A stretch of 22,532 bases of DNA from a virus: the IMG/VR virus record IMGVR_UViG_3300030107_002972, positions 1 to 22,532 of that record; one strand, given 5' to 3'. Shown here in pieces: positions 1 through 13,800 of the stretch. The notes beneath the pieces are model-generated. The model searched no databases and was not told the DNA's origin. It saw only the letters and a program-made list of their open reading frames with translations. The position numbers were made by a program, and so were the translations under genes. Numbering within the stretch: the first letter of the stretch is position 1; the number at the start of each line of letters is the position of its first letter.

Positions 1-1844
1 TGGATTTTGATTATGAAGGATCTAATTTTTCAGTCTTAATTGATACTTTAGCATACAATACTTACATTACTGCGTTCAACGCAAACATGGTTGTAAATGA
101 ATCTTTCTTAGATTCTGCAGTATTACGTGAGAATGTTGTATCATTGGCAAGAAATATAGGTTATGTACCACGCTCTAGGACTGCTGCAAGGGCACAGGTG
201 TACTTTCCAGTTAATATTGACCCAACTACCTATTCTACGACTTCATTGACCCTGAAGGCGGGTCTAGTGTGCGTAGCGAGTTCTGCTGATGAAGCGTTTA
301 CATTTTCTATTTCAGAAGATATTACAACAACGGTTAATAATGGTGTAGCAAACTTTGGAACATTAGATAATCCAATTACTGTATATCAAGGTACATATAT
401 TAATCAATCATTTAATGTTGATGGATCATTAGATCAAAGATTTTTATTAGAAAATCCATTTATTGATAGTTCTACCATAGTTGTATATGTAAAAGGTCCG
501 TCTGATCCAGGTATGGGCAAACAATATTCTTTAGTTGATAATATTGTTGGTGTTAATAAAGATTCTGAAACGTATTTGATTCAAGAAGTACAAGACCAAA
601 AATATGAATTATTATTCGGTGATGGTGTATTTGGTAAGAAATTAGAGGATGGTACAGTAATAACTGTAGGTTATATTATTAGTGATGGTAAAGATGGTAA
701 TGGTCCATCTCAATTTACCTATGCTGCAACAATTCGTGATACTCTTAGTAATATCATCCCACCAGTATCATTACCAATAATCAATACAACGGCAGCTGCT
801 GCTAATGGCGGTGAGATTGAGTCTATTGACTCAGTTAAGTATTTTGCCCCTAGACTGTATTCAGCACAGCACAGGGCGGTTACAGGCAGGGATTATGAAG
901 CAATAATACAAAAAGTATATCCAAATACAGAAAGTGTGTCTGTTGTGGGTGGTGAAGAGTTAGATCCTCCACAATTTGGAACTGTTTTAATAACAATTAA
1001 ACCTAAAAATGGTGAATATGTCTCTGACTTTGATAAACAGTTGATATTGGCAGATTTAAAGAATTATTCTCTTGCAGGAATTAATCAAAAAATAGTAGAC
1101 CTTAAATTGCTATATGTTGAACTTGATTCTTATGTTTATTTTGATACTGCAAAAGTTTCTAGTGTTGATCGTTTAAAAACCAGAATTACTGATGGTTTAA
1201 CAGTTTATTCAGAATCAACTGATATTAATAAATTTGGTGGTAGATTTAAGTATAGTAAAGCACTGAATATTATTGATAATATTGATAATGCTATTACTTC
1301 TAATATTACTAGAGTTAAAATTAGAAGAAATTTAAAAGCAATATTAAATTCTTATGCACAATATGAATTATGTTTTGGTAATAAATTTAATATTAATTCT
1401 CAAGGAAGAAATATTAAGAGTACAGGATTTAAAATAGAAGGTGAAACTGAAACAGTTTACATAACTGATATACCAAATAAAGATGATAATGGTAATTTAG
1501 ATGGATCTGGAAAAGGTGTTTTATCTATTGTTAAATTGGATGTAAATGTAGATGAAGCAACTGTTGTTGTTAAATCTGCAGGAACAGTTGATTATAATAA
1601 AGGTGAGGTTATGTTAACTACAACTAATATTACTTCAACAGTAGCAAACAATAATATTGTTGAAATTCAGGCATTTCCAGATTCTAATGATGTTATAGGT
1701 CTTAAGGATTTATACCTCGATTTTAGCATCTCAGATACTACAATAAATATGGTTAAAGATACCATTACATCGGGTGAAAAGATATCAGGTGTTGGATTTA
1801 AAGCAACTTCTAGTTACTCAAACGGAGATTTAATAAGAACATGA
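1..1844 (+). CDS. 6: Baseplate wedge subunit gp6, 5'-truncated by window edge
   Basis: Homologue of T4 gp6, which dimerises and links neighbouring wedges into the inner baseplate ring. The frame is open from base 3 to TGA at 1842-1844 (613 residues visible). The ATG at 87 is internal: the 28 codons before it read in frame and include a LAYNTYITAFNANM stretch that runs straight into NESFLDSAVLRENVVSLARN and GYVPRS, the segment I recall as conserved near the start of T4 gp6 (about 660 aa). So roughly 50 or more N-terminal residues lie upstream. A second conserved block, FAPRLYSAQHRAVTGRDY (843-896), also fits gp6. The gene ends in a 4-bp ATGA overlap with gp7, suggesting translational coupling. 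Bases 240-300 and 800-900 use GC-richer codons (GGC, GCC, CTG, GCG, AGG) than the rest. Identity is confident; the true start is not visible. Confidence 0.95.
   Translation, partial: DFDYEGSNFSVLIDTLAYNTYITAFNANMVVNESFLDSAVLRENVVSLARNIGYVPRSRTAARAQVYFPVNIDPTTYSTTSLTLKAGLVCVASSADEAFTFSISEDITTTVNNGVANFGTLDNPITVYQGTYINQSFNVDGSLDQRFLLENPFIDSSTIVVYVKGPSDPGMGKQYSLVDNIVGVNKDSETYLIQEVQDQKYELLFGDGVFGKKLEDGTVITVGYIISDGKDGNGPSQFTYAATIRDTLSNIIPPVSLPIINTTAAAANGGEIESIDSVKYFAPRLYSAQHRAVTGRDYEAIIQKVYPNTESVSVVGGEELDPPQFGTVLITIKPKNGEYVSDFDKQLILADLKNYSLAGINQKIVDLKLLYVELDSYVYFDTAKVSSVDRLKTRITDGLTVYSESTDINKFGGRFKYSKALNIIDNIDNAITSNITRVKIRRNLKAILNSYAQYELCFGNKFNINSQGRNIKSTGFKIEGETETVYITDIPNKDDNGNLDGSGKGVLSIVKLDVNVDEATVVVKSAGTVDYNKGEVMLTTTNITSTVANNNIVEIQAFPDSNDVIGLKDLYLDFSISDTTINMVKDTITSGEKISGVGFKATSSYSNGDLIRT
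1824..1844 (+). promoter_or_regulatory. gp6/gp7 ATGA overlap with distant GGAG
   Basis: The gp7 ATG (1841-1843) overlaps the gp6 TGA (1842-1844). The only Shine-Dalgarno-like string nearby is GGAG at 1824-1827, 13 nt before the ATG and further than usual. Termination-reinitiation coupling to gp6 translation is therefore a likely way for gp7 to be initiated (inference). Confidence 0.6.
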
Positions 1845-4800
1845 TAGGCACTGGAATTGATGCTAGAGTACAAGTACAGCAGATAATTGAAAATCAGCTA
1901 CCAGAATTTCTTATTTCAGAAAATCCTAAGGCTGCTGATTTTTTAAAGCAATACTATATCTCTCAGGAACACAGAGGTGGTCCTACTGATCTTGTAGATA
2001 ATTTAGATCAGTATATAAAATTAGATAATTTAACACCAGAAGTTATTGTTGGAATAACAACTCTTTCTGTTGGTATTGGAACTACTGCATCTATTAGTGA
2101 TATTACTGTTAGTAGCACTAAAGGATTTCCAAATAAAGATGGATTATTTAAAATTAATAATGAGATATTTACATATAGTGGATTAACAACCAATACATTT
2201 ACTGGTGTTACTCGTGGATTTAGTGGAATAACATCTTATAGACAAGATAATAATCCAAATGAATTAGTTTTTACAACTACAACACCCACAACTCATGCGT
2301 CTGATTCGACTGTTATAAACCTAAGTGCTCATTTCTTAAAGGAATTTTATAATAAAATAAAATTTACTTTTACTCCTGGGTTAGAAGATAGTGATTTTGT
2401 TCCAAATTTAGATGTTAGTAATTATATAAAACAATCTACTTCTCTTTATAGGTCAAAAGGTACTGAAGAATCATTTAAAATATTATTTTCTGCTTTATAT
2501 GGTGTAGATCCTAAAATTATTGATCTAGAAGAATTTTTAGTTAAACCATCATCGTCTGAATTTATTAGAAGAGAACTTATTGTTGCAGAAAGAATTTCTG
2601 GAGATCCTAATAAATTAGTTGGTCAAACAATTAAAAGTTCAATAGATCCAGAAACTCAAGGATCTGTATCTGAAGTTGAAGTCTTTAGTAGGTCTTTTGG
2701 TAGAACTGGAATTAGTACATATTATAAAATAAATCTATTTGTTGGGTATGGTAATGAAGCAATTGAAGGTAATTTCACAGTTCCTGGTAAAACTAAAGTT
2801 ATAGGGAATGTATCTGTTGGTTCTTCTGTTATAACAGTAGATTCTACTATTGGTTTTGGTCATACTGGAACAGTAATATGTGGTATTAATACTGCAGTAA
2901 ATTATACAGATAAAACTGTCAATCAATTCTTAGGTTGTACTGGTATTACGTCAGCAATTAAATCTACTGATAAATTAAGATCTGATGAAGTTGTTTTTGG
3001 TTATGAAAATGGAGATATTACTAAAGAAGTTAAATTAAGAATTACTGGTGTAATTGAGAATTTTGTTCCTATTTCAAATATTAATTCTTCTTCTGTAGGG
3101 GAAAAGATAAGTGTTAGAAATTTAGGTGAAAGTATTCCTAATCCACCACTAGCAAATAGTCCTTCCAGAAAGGAAATATTTGCTAATTCTTGGATTTATA
3201 ATACATCATCTACATATGAAATTGATTCTGTTTCTGGATCAGCATATGTTCTTAATTCACCTACTGATAAATCAAGTTTAAAGCAAGGTGATAGTGTAGA
3301 AATTATCTATAGAGCAGATTATACACCTAGTGCTACTGCTATTGTTAAAGAAATTGCTCTTAATAATCCTAAAGAGGTAAAATTAGACAATTTAACATTT
3401 GTTGGTATTCGTACTGAAGGTTTTATAGAAAGATATGATCATGATTTGAGAAGAGTTTTAAATAAGTCAAATAGTTCTGGAACAGCAATTAAATATGGAA
3501 ATAATGTTTTAACTTCTGATACACAGAATGTTTATAATGATATTGATAAAGACTTTTATGTAGCATCAAGTTCATTACCTTCATATGATATTATGGAGAA
3601 GATTTCTAGTTCTAGTATTCCAGAAGCTATTGGAACAGAAAATAATGATCTTGCTGGTAATCCAGGAACTGTATTACAAGGATATGATACGGATTTAAAT
3701 ACATATTCTATTATTTCATTCCCATCCAAAGTTCCCTTTATTACTGGAGATGAAGTAGTTTATAAACCAGAAGAGAATGGAATAGTTGGTTTAGTTACAG
3801 GTGCTAGGTATAATGTAAGAGTATTGGATGATCCAAAACAAATAAAATTGTATAGGTCTTTAGCATTTGTTGTAACTGACGAACCTATTAGATTTTCAGA
3901 ACCTGTTGGACTTGGATCAACTGCTGTACATGAATTTACATTATCATCTCATGCAGATAGATTAATTGGTCCAGAGAAAGTTCTTAAAAAATTCCCGATA
4001 GTAGCAGATATTAAAACTGGTGAGGGTGCTGAAACTATTCCTGGGTCAACGGGAATGATGATTAATGGTGTGGAAATATTAAATTATAAGTCTGATGATA
4101 AAATATATTGTGGACCTATTTCTAAATTAAATGTATTAAATGGTGGATATAACTACGATGTTCTTAATATACCATCAATTTCTCTTACTGGTCCTTCAAC
4201 TACATTAACTGCTGGTGCAGGAACAACTGCATTAATTCAACCAGTTGTTAGTGGTATTGTTAGTTCTGTAACTATAGATCCACAAAACTTTGATATTAAA
4301 TCTGTTAAAACTGTTACTGTTAGTGGTGGTAATGGTGATGGTGCTGTATTAAAACCTTTCCTCAATAAAAGATATCGTGAATTAGAATTCTTTGGTCGTG
4401 CTACTTTCCTTCCAGGTGATGGTGGAGTTGATGTACAGAATGATCAAATATTATTTAAAAATCAGCATAATTTATATAATGGACAACCTCTTGTTTATGA
4501 TGCTAATGGTAATAACCCCATTGGTGCAAGTACATATCAAGGAAGTAATGCATATGTAGGTGGGATTGCTGGTATTTCAAGTATTTTAGTTGAGGGGAGT
4601 ATATATTATCCATCAGTAGTTGGACCTAGTTCAGTTAGATTATATGAAACGTTAGAAGATTATAAATCAGGAATTAATACAGTAGGATTAACTACATTTA
4701 ACTGTAGTGGTCTTCATAAATTTAGACTTTATGAACCAGAGATGACTTTAGCATCTGTTAAAGTTATTAATCCAGGTAGTGGTTATCAAAATAGAAAATT

Positions 4801-7800
4801 ATATGTAAAACCAGTAGGAATTTCTACAATTAATTCAACTGTTACATTTGAAAATCATGGATTTAAATCTGGTGACAAGATTGTATATTCTACAACAGGG
4901 ACAGTAATATCTGGATTAACAACTACTACAGGAGTTACTAAAACAGCACAATATTATCAAGTTATTAAATTAGATGATAATACATTTAGATTAACTAATG
5001 CTGGAATTGCTGGAACATCAACTTCTGCTTATACACGCAAAAAATATGTTTATTTAAACGGTGTTGGTACAGGATTGCATTGTTTTGCATATCCACCAGT
5101 AGAAATTAATATTGATGTTGAATATGTTGGTGTATCAACTAATTCCACTGGTATTATTACCAATCCTGTAGGACTAGTAACTCTTACTCCTAAAGTTCGT
5201 GGAGAAATTGTCCAAACTTATGTTTATGAAGGTGGAACTGGATATGGATCTACTATTCTTAATTTTGAGAAAAAACCTCTAGTTTCTATAAAAGTTGGTG
5301 AAAAAGGTAAATTAAAACCAATTATTAGTAATGGAAAGATAACTGCTGTTGAAATACAAAATCAGGGTAAAGATTATACCTCACCACCAGACTTAGAAGT
5401 TATTGGTTTTGGAACTGCTATAGGAGCACAATTAAGATCAATTGTTGAAAATGGTGTAATCACTAAAGTTGTAATAATTAAATCTGGTGTTGGTTATGCA
5501 GATTCAACAACAAGTATTGAAGTTACTGCACCTGGATATGGATGTATTTTAGATCCAGATGTTAGGGGTTTACAAATTAATAACTTTAATAGATTTGGAA
5601 ATGAAATATTATCACCATCAGAATTAAGTTCTGATCAATTAAAATATAGTGTTGTTGGATATTCAACTAATATTCAAGTTGCTTTTGGTGATACTGGAGC
5701 ACAACATTCTCCTATTATTGGATGGGCATATGATGGAAATCCAATTTATGGTCCATATGGATATGATGATCCTACTGATACAAACTCATCAACAAGTTTA
5801 GTTACTGTTGGATATGCTGCTAGTGCCTCAATGGTTCAGGATAGACCAGTAGGATTTAGTACAGGATTCTTTGTAAAAGATTATTTCTGGGATGGGTCTG
5901 GAAATTTAGATGAAAATAATGGAAGATTTGGTAAGACTCCAGAATATCCTAATGGTACATATGCATATTTTGCAGGTCTTGCTGTTAATCCAAGTAATAA
6001 TCAATTAGAAACAAAATTCCCATATTTTATTGGAGATTCTTATAGATCTAATCCAATTGATGAAAATTTCTCAATTAATCAAAATAATTTTGATTTTAAT
6101 AATTCAAATTTAATTAGAAATACATTCCCACACAAAGTAGCAGATAAAGGGGCAGATAATGATTTCCTTGTAGAATCTAATGAATTAGTTGATCAGGCTG
6201 CACTTATAGAATCAGTTACTAAAGGTTCTGTAGAATCATTTGATATTATTAATCCAGGTATTGGATATACTGTTGGTCAATCTGCTATATTTGATAATAG
6301 TGGTACTAAAGGTGGTGGATTAGATGTTACAGTTAATAGGGTTATAGGTAAAGCAATTATTGATGTTAATACTACAGTACAAACTGAAGAAGATGTTGTT
6401 TTTGTTTGGGATAACGAAAATCAAATATCAGGATATATTTCAACATCACATACATTTAAAACTAATGACAATATAGCAGTTTCAGGTGTATCCACTTATG
6501 TTGAAAATCTTACAGATACTCATAAAATAGGAGTACAAACTGGAGTAACTGTCCTTTATAAGGATGTCCCTGCTAATTCAAGTTCTGGTATTGTTACTGA
6601 TATACAAGTTTCTTCAATACCAAAAATAGTTTCTATTGGTAGTAGTATTGGTATAGGAACAGAAAAATTCCTAGTATTACAAACATTCCCTAATAGAAAT
6701 GTAATAAGGGTTAAGAGAGGTGTTGTTGGAGCAGCACATACAGCATCAAGTCCAGTAGATTTAATTCCACAGTATTTTACACTCCCAGTTAAGAGTGATT
6801 ATTTTGAGTCAAAAGTAAATAAAAAAGTATGGTTTAATCCTGCACAATCAGTTGGTGTTGGAACTGAAGTTGGAATAGGAACTGATGTAAATATGACAAT
6901 AGAAGGATTTACTAGAAGTGTAAATGTTCCTTCTCAAAGTATATACCTTCCAAATCACCCATTTGAAACAAATCAAGCAGTAACATTTAGTAAGCCTGGT
7001 CCTGGGTTAGCATTAACTGTAACAGATAATAATGGAGGACCATATTACAATATTCCGTATCTAGGAAATAGTCAAACACTTTATGTTGTTAATAAGTCAA
7101 AAGATCATATTGGACTTACTACTCAAGTTGGATTAGGAACAACAGGAAGTCTATTCTTTGTATATAATGCAAGTGATGATAATAATTATGCATTAGAATC
7201 CCAATATACACAGGTAACTGCTAAAGCACAGAAAATAACAGCTCAAGTTGCTGTTTCAACTGCACATAATTTAGTAAATAAAGACTCTGTTAGATTAAGT
7301 ATTAAACCTGGACAATCAGGAATTAATACAGTAAAATATAATGCAGAACGTAATAAGTTATTAATTAATTCAATTGGATTTAATACTACAGGAATTAATA
7401 CAACTACAAATACTATATCTCTTAGTAACCATAAATTAAAAACTGGTGAGAAAGTTTTCTATAGTGGTAATGTTGCTGCTACAGGATTAACAACCAATAC
7501 ATCTTATTTTGTTTATAGAATAGATGATGATTCTATTCATCTCGGTGAAACTTTATATGATGTAGTTAATCATCCACCAAATGTTGTAAATATAACTGAT
7601 TTTGGTGGTTCTACTCAAGAATTAGCATTAATTAATCCACAAATAGAAGTTCTTAAAAATAATGATTTAGTATTTGATTTAAATCATAGTTCTCTTAGTG
7701 GTTATGAATTAAAATTATTCTATGATAATGATTTTAAAAATGAATTTGTATCTACTGGAAGTACTGAAAGTTTTACATTAACTGGAACTGGAACAACAAC

Positions 7801-10800
7801 TACGACATACAAGTATCATAAGGATAATCCATCAGTAATATACTATTCAATTGAAAAATCTGGATTTATAAGTACTGCTGATATAGATGTTGAAAATAGA
7901 TCAGAAATAGTTTATGTTGATAGTACATATACAGCAGATTATGAGGTATTTGGGGTAGGAACAACTACATTTAATGTATCTGTAAGAAAAGTACCAGAAA
8001 AACTATCATATACAGCAGCAAATATAGGTGTAGGTACTATAACATATTCTACTGATTCAAAATTAGCAGATGGTGGTATTGACAGTTTAAAACTTAATTT
8101 TGGTGGATTTGGATATCAATCATTACCTACTTTTACAGGTATGGGTTCTACAACTGGTCAGGATGCTCAAATTGTACCTAAATCTAAGATTATTAATGTT
8201 ATTGATGATGTTTCAATTCTTGATCCTGGATTTGAATATCCATCAGATAAGACTTTAAGACCAGAAGCTTCAATTTCACCAACAATAACTGTAAGAGATT
8301 CTGATACAATTGATGATATAAAAGTAGAATTTGGTGGACAAAATTATATAAGTGCTCCAGATTTAATTGTTATTGATCCTGAGACAAGAACAGAAGTAAC
8401 TACTGGTGCTATTGAACCAATAATGCAAGGTTCATCTATTGAATCTGTTAATATAATTACTAATTCGGTAGGATTAAAACCATCAGAACATTTAATTTTT
8501 GCAACTAATAATACAAATGGATTTACTATTGATACTGTAGTTGGACCAAGTACTGATACTGCAACTGGTATATTAACATGTGTTTTGAGAACACCAATTC
8601 TTGGTTTCTCTACTAATCCAGCACCTCTTGCTATTGGTGATTTAATTTATGTTGAAGGTTTACAAAAACATAGTACATTAGGGGATGGATTTAACTCTTC
8701 AGATCTTGGATATAAGTTCCTTACAGTTGCAGGATATACTCAAGCAAATGCTCAAGGTAATACTGAAATACAAATTGATTATACAAACGTCACTACAGTT
8801 ACAGGTATTGCTAAAACTGCACAGCAAGGATATGCTTCTATAATTAAATATACTGATTATCCAAGATTTAAAGTAACACAATCACAAGCACAGTTTAAGG
8901 TTGGTGAAAAGGTTGTTGTATTGGTTAATGGTCAGTATGTTGATGAGGAATTAACTATTGCGGAAAGTGATGGTGATAATTTAAAAGTTTATGGTAAGTA
9001 TAAGTTATTTGTAAATGATACTTTAAGAGGTGCTATTAGTGGAACAGTAGCTACTATTAATACAATCGTTTATAATAATGGAAGATTTGATATTAATTAT
9101 TCTCTAAAAAATAATAAAGGTTGGTCTGATAGTATTGGTAGATTAAATGAAGATTTCCAAAGATTACCAGATAATGATTATTTCCAGAATTTATCATATA
9201 GTGTTCAAAGTCCTATAACATACGATGAATTTATAAATCCAGTAAATCGTCTAATTCATACTAGTGGATTAAAGAATTTTGCAGATACTGGAATAACATC
9301 TACTACTCAAGCTGGTGTTTCTACAGCCACTACTTCTGCAGAAATAGTTCGTGATTTAATAAATGAAGAAAGGGTAGATACTGTTAATATTCTTGATTTT
9401 GTTCTTGATACTGACGTAGTTGGTGGTAAGTCCAAGTACATAAAATTTGGTAATTTAAAATTATCAGATTATATAAAAAATAAGAGTAATAGAGTTTTAA
9501 CTATTGATGATTTTAGTGATGAATTCTCAAATTCAGAAACTAATTTAAGTGGATATAGTCAAGAAAATGTTTATGAAGATTTTGCAAGATTCTTGGTTCA
9601 AGTTAAAGATCCAAATAATAACAATACTCAAGTTACAGAACTAGTTGTTTATAGAACTGGTGATGATACAATTACTTTTGAAAAGGGTAATGTATTTAAT
9701 GGATCTCAAGAACATGCAACAATAAAAGGTGTAGATAATTTAATTAGAATAACACCCGATAATATATTTTCTGATGACCTTGATATTAAGGTTCTAAAGA
9801 GTGCTATTACAAGTAATATAGCAGGTATATCAACAAGATCTGTTGGATTTGCTCAATTAACTTCTTCAAATAGAGTTGTTGGTGTAGGTACAACTGTACA
9901 AATTACTGCTAATACTCTTGACAAGATTGAATCTTATTTTGCTGCAGTAGAAATTCAAGATAATGTTACTAAAGAAAAGAATTTTGTTGAATTATTTGTA
10001 ACCCATGATGGAACAAATTCATATATTTCTCAATATTATGCTGATAGTGGAATAACAAGTTCTATATCTGGTAATTTTATTGGTACATTTACTTCAGATA
10101 TTAGTTCTAATATTTTATCGTTTAGTCATTCTAATGATTCTTCAAATGAAATTAATGTTAGATCTAGAATTGTTGGATTTGGTACTACAGCAGCTGGTAT
10201 AGGAACACATCACTTTAATAATGCTGGTCAAACTGCAGGAACCGAAAGAAGTGCAAGATATGAATCTAAGTATTTCAATATTACTAATTCTAATGCAAGT
10301 AGTTCTTATGGTAATAGTGTTGGTATTGATACTTCATTATTTACTAGTGTTAAGAGTGTTGTAAGAGTTTCTTGTGGAACAACTAGTGCATTACACCAGA
10401 CATTAATGATGTTTGATGGTGTAGATACTTATTTGAGTCAATACCCATTTGTTTCAATTGGAACTACTACTGGAATAGGTACATTTATAACTTCTAGATC
10501 TGGTGGAAAGACATTCTTGAAATTCAAACCAGATGCTGCCTTTAATGGATCAAGTATTGAAGTTCAACAATTTGATGAATTAATTTATACTCAGAGTGAT
10601 CGTTTTAATACATCACCTGATCTAATATATGGAGGTGCTAGTGATTCCGTATCATTATTATCATATAATGCTATTAATGGTGATAGGTCAACTAAAACTG
10701 AATTTGATATTTTACATGATGGTGTTCCTATTTTTGAAAAGGTATTTGATCCTTCAGATACTGCTAAGTTAAATCCAGCAACAGGAGAGTTTACTATTAG

Positions 10801-13800
10801 TGATCACTTCTTTATGACTGGTGAGAAATTAATTTATACACCAGGATCTACATTTGCTGGTATTGGTAGTACTGCAATGCAACATGTTTCTGGAACAGAC
10901 TTACCTAACGAAGTATATGCTATAAGAGTTGATAGAGAAAGTTTTAAAATTGCTACAACAGCAGCAAATGCAAATGTTGGAACAGCAGTAACCATTTTAA
11001 GTCTTGGATCTGGAAATTCTCATAAGTTTGAGATGGCTAAGAAGATGGAGAAGAGTTTACTTTCCATTGACGGCATAATTCAGTCTCCATTAATGTGGAG
11101 TCCTATTAACACCACAATAACAAATAATGGTGCTCATATCTCTACATCTAGAACAATTTTTGAAGTTGCTGGTATATCCACAATAATACCTACAGATATT
11201 ATAAAAATTGATGATGAATACATGAAGATTGTTTCTGTTGGAATAGGAACAACTGCTCTAGGTCCAATAGATGGTGGTGGAACTGCAAAATTACTAGAAG
11301 TTACAAGAGGATTTGTTGGTAGTGCAGCAACTGCACATGCAAATGGTGCTTCTCTTAGAATTTACAAGGGTTCTTATAATGTTGTTGGAAGTAAGATTCA
11401 CTTTACTGAAGCACCATTAGGAACTAACTTAACTCAATTAAATGAATTTAATCTTGAATATGCTAGAGCAACATTTAATGGAAGAGTATTCTTAAGGAAT
11501 AATTACACAACTAATGAAATATTTGATGATATATCTAATGAATTTACTGGAATTGGTCAAACCTTTGAAATAACAAAAGAAGGTGTTGGTATTGGATCAA
11601 CAGCATTAACAACTGGTGATGCTATGAATTTAATCAATGGTATCTTCCAGGTTCCAACTACTGATAATAATGTTGGAAATAATTATAATTTTGTTGGAAT
11701 AGGAACCACACAAACTGATATTATATTTACTGGTATTACTTCTACTGATGGTAGTGTAATTAAGAGTGATACTGACATTAATTCCAATCAACTTCCAAGA
11801 GGAGGAATGCTTGTTTCTGTAGGATCTACAGGTGGATTGGGTGTAGCACCTTTACATGGTGCTGTTGTACACCCAGTAATTGGGGCAGGGAAGTCTATTT
11901 CAGAGATAGTTGGTATTCCGACAATAGGAAATGCAATTGGTATCACTACAGCGTCATATGATAACCTTACAGGATATTTGGAAATAACTACAGATAAAGT
12001 ACATAACTTTAGACCTTCAAATGAGGTAGTGACTCTGGTTGGTTTAGAATTTACATGTAGCGGTACATATGATGTTAGTGATGCAGTTTATAATGCTACT
12101 ACTGGTGATTTAACATTAACCATTGGAGAACACGATCTTCAAGTAGGTGAAAAGGTTGGAATTGGTACTACTTCTTTAGTATTCCAGTGTAGTCAAGATA
12201 ATTATGGTAGTGAGCATAGATATCCTCGTCATGGAGTTGACCCTATTGCTGGTATTGGAACTCCTATTACTGATATAACAAGCGTCAATATCACTATTAA
12301 AGTAGGTGTTGGTACTGATTCACTTCACAAATATGTAAGTGGTGGTGTTGTTAATTATGGAAGTCAGTATGTTGGTGTAACAACTACTATATTCCCTAAT
12401 GCTGTAAATGACAGACCATTCTCTATTGTAGAAACATTAACAGATAAGACGTTTGTAGCAAATGTTGGTACAAGTACAGTTAGACACAACTATGTTGGTT
12501 CAGGAACTGCTTATCCTTACTACAGTGATTTAAATTGGGGTTCTGGATATTATGGTAATGTTGCTATTGGTGTAACTGATGATGTATATGAGCATAAGTT
12601 TGTAAGTGCTGGTGTTGGATCTATTACTGCTAATACAGGTGGACCATTTACTGCTACTGACGCAGTATATGAGTCACACACTGGAAATCTAACATTAACC
12701 ATTCCTGGTCATGGATTAACTGTATCCAATACAGTTGGTTTTGATACTGGATTCTTGGTAATGAGTTGTTCTAGAGATAACTTTAAGACAAGTCATTCTT
12801 ATCCACGTACAACTGACCCTGCTAATGCAGCAACCTTAGCAATATCTTCTGTAAGTACTGATACTATTACTGTTGGTGTAGGAAGTGCTGGTGGTGGTGG
12901 ATATGGTGCAGTTGTAACTGCAACTATTCCATATAACACACATTTCTTTGAAGGTGCTGATGCTAATGCAGTTAATATTACTGGTGGTAGTCAATTAACA
13001 CCTACTGATGCAACATATGAACCAGCAACTGGTGTTCTTACTATAACATTTGGATCTAATCATGGATTAACTAATTCCAATACAGTAACTCTTGATAATA
13101 ATTCATTTAAGTTCTCATGTAATCAGGATAACCGTAAGAGTATTCACACATATCCTAGAACAACTGATCCTGCTTCTGGTTCAACATTAGCAATTACAGT
13201 TCCAGCAACGAATAAAATCTCTGTTAATGTTGGGCAATCACCAAATGGAACTGGTGGTGCTCTACAGTTTGCTATTGGTGCTGGTGGTACTGGATACGTT
13301 AATCCACATATTACTATTCCACAACCAGCATATGATAATCTTGAAATAACAGGTGTTTCTAGAAGAGGTATTGGAAATACTACTGATACAGGAACAGGTC
13401 AATTAATTACTGTTGCAGTTTCACCAACTGATAATGCTACAGGAATAGGATCTACTTCTTGGGTTGTTTCTGATTTTGACCTTGTTAGAAATGGGCATTC
13501 ATTCTTAGTTGGAGACGTATTTAAACCAGTTGGTTTAGTAACTAGTAGATATTCAAATTCATCATCACTTATAACTGATTTTGAACTTACTGTTACCGAA
13601 ACATTTACTGATAGGTTTACATGCTGGAATTTCGGTCAATTTGATTATATTGACTCTATAAAAGATCTACAAAATGGAACTAGAACAAGATTCCCATTAA
13701 TGTACAATTCACAATTAGTGAGTTTTGAAATAGATGGTGAAGATGCTGATTCTGCATTAGTAGATATGAATTCATTATTACTAATCATTATAGATGGTGT

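Larger units (their letters stand above)
3698..11040 (+). repeat. Dispersed H-x-(L/F)-x-x-G-(D/E)-x-V-x-Y modules (gp7)
   Basis: At least five fair copies of a ~50-80-residue module are scattered over this span, plus weaker ones. It begins 'strand-H-x-L/F-x-x-G-D/E-x-V-x-Y' and ends 'Y-x-V-x-x-x-D-x-x-x-F/I-x-L'. Fair copies: about 4430-4730 (QHNLYNGQPLVY), 4834-5026 (NHGFKSGDKIVY ... KLDDNTFRL), 7403-7565 (NHKLKTGEKVFY ... RIDDDSIHL), 10784-11035 (DHFFMTGEKLIY ... VDRESFKI) and 3698-3940 (PFITGDEVVY). Weaker: 6428-6535 and 6935-7168. The same pattern is widespread in phage tail proteins. The DNA copies are diverged. Confidence 0.6.

Noticed and set aside
87-89. ATG at 87 as the gp6 start
   Set aside because: The frame is open upstream to base 3 and the 28 preceding codons continue the conserved gp6 sequence, so this Met is internal.
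2008-2926. Minus-strand open frames at 2008-2193 and 2735-2926
   Set aside because: They lie wholly within gp7 on the opposite strand, have low-complexity Ile/Tyr/Asn or Ser/Cys-rich translations, and show no recognisable domain.
8699-8881. Minus-strand open frame
   Set aside because: Antisense to gp7; Cys/Ser/Ile-rich shadow of Gly/Thr/Asp codons with no domain.
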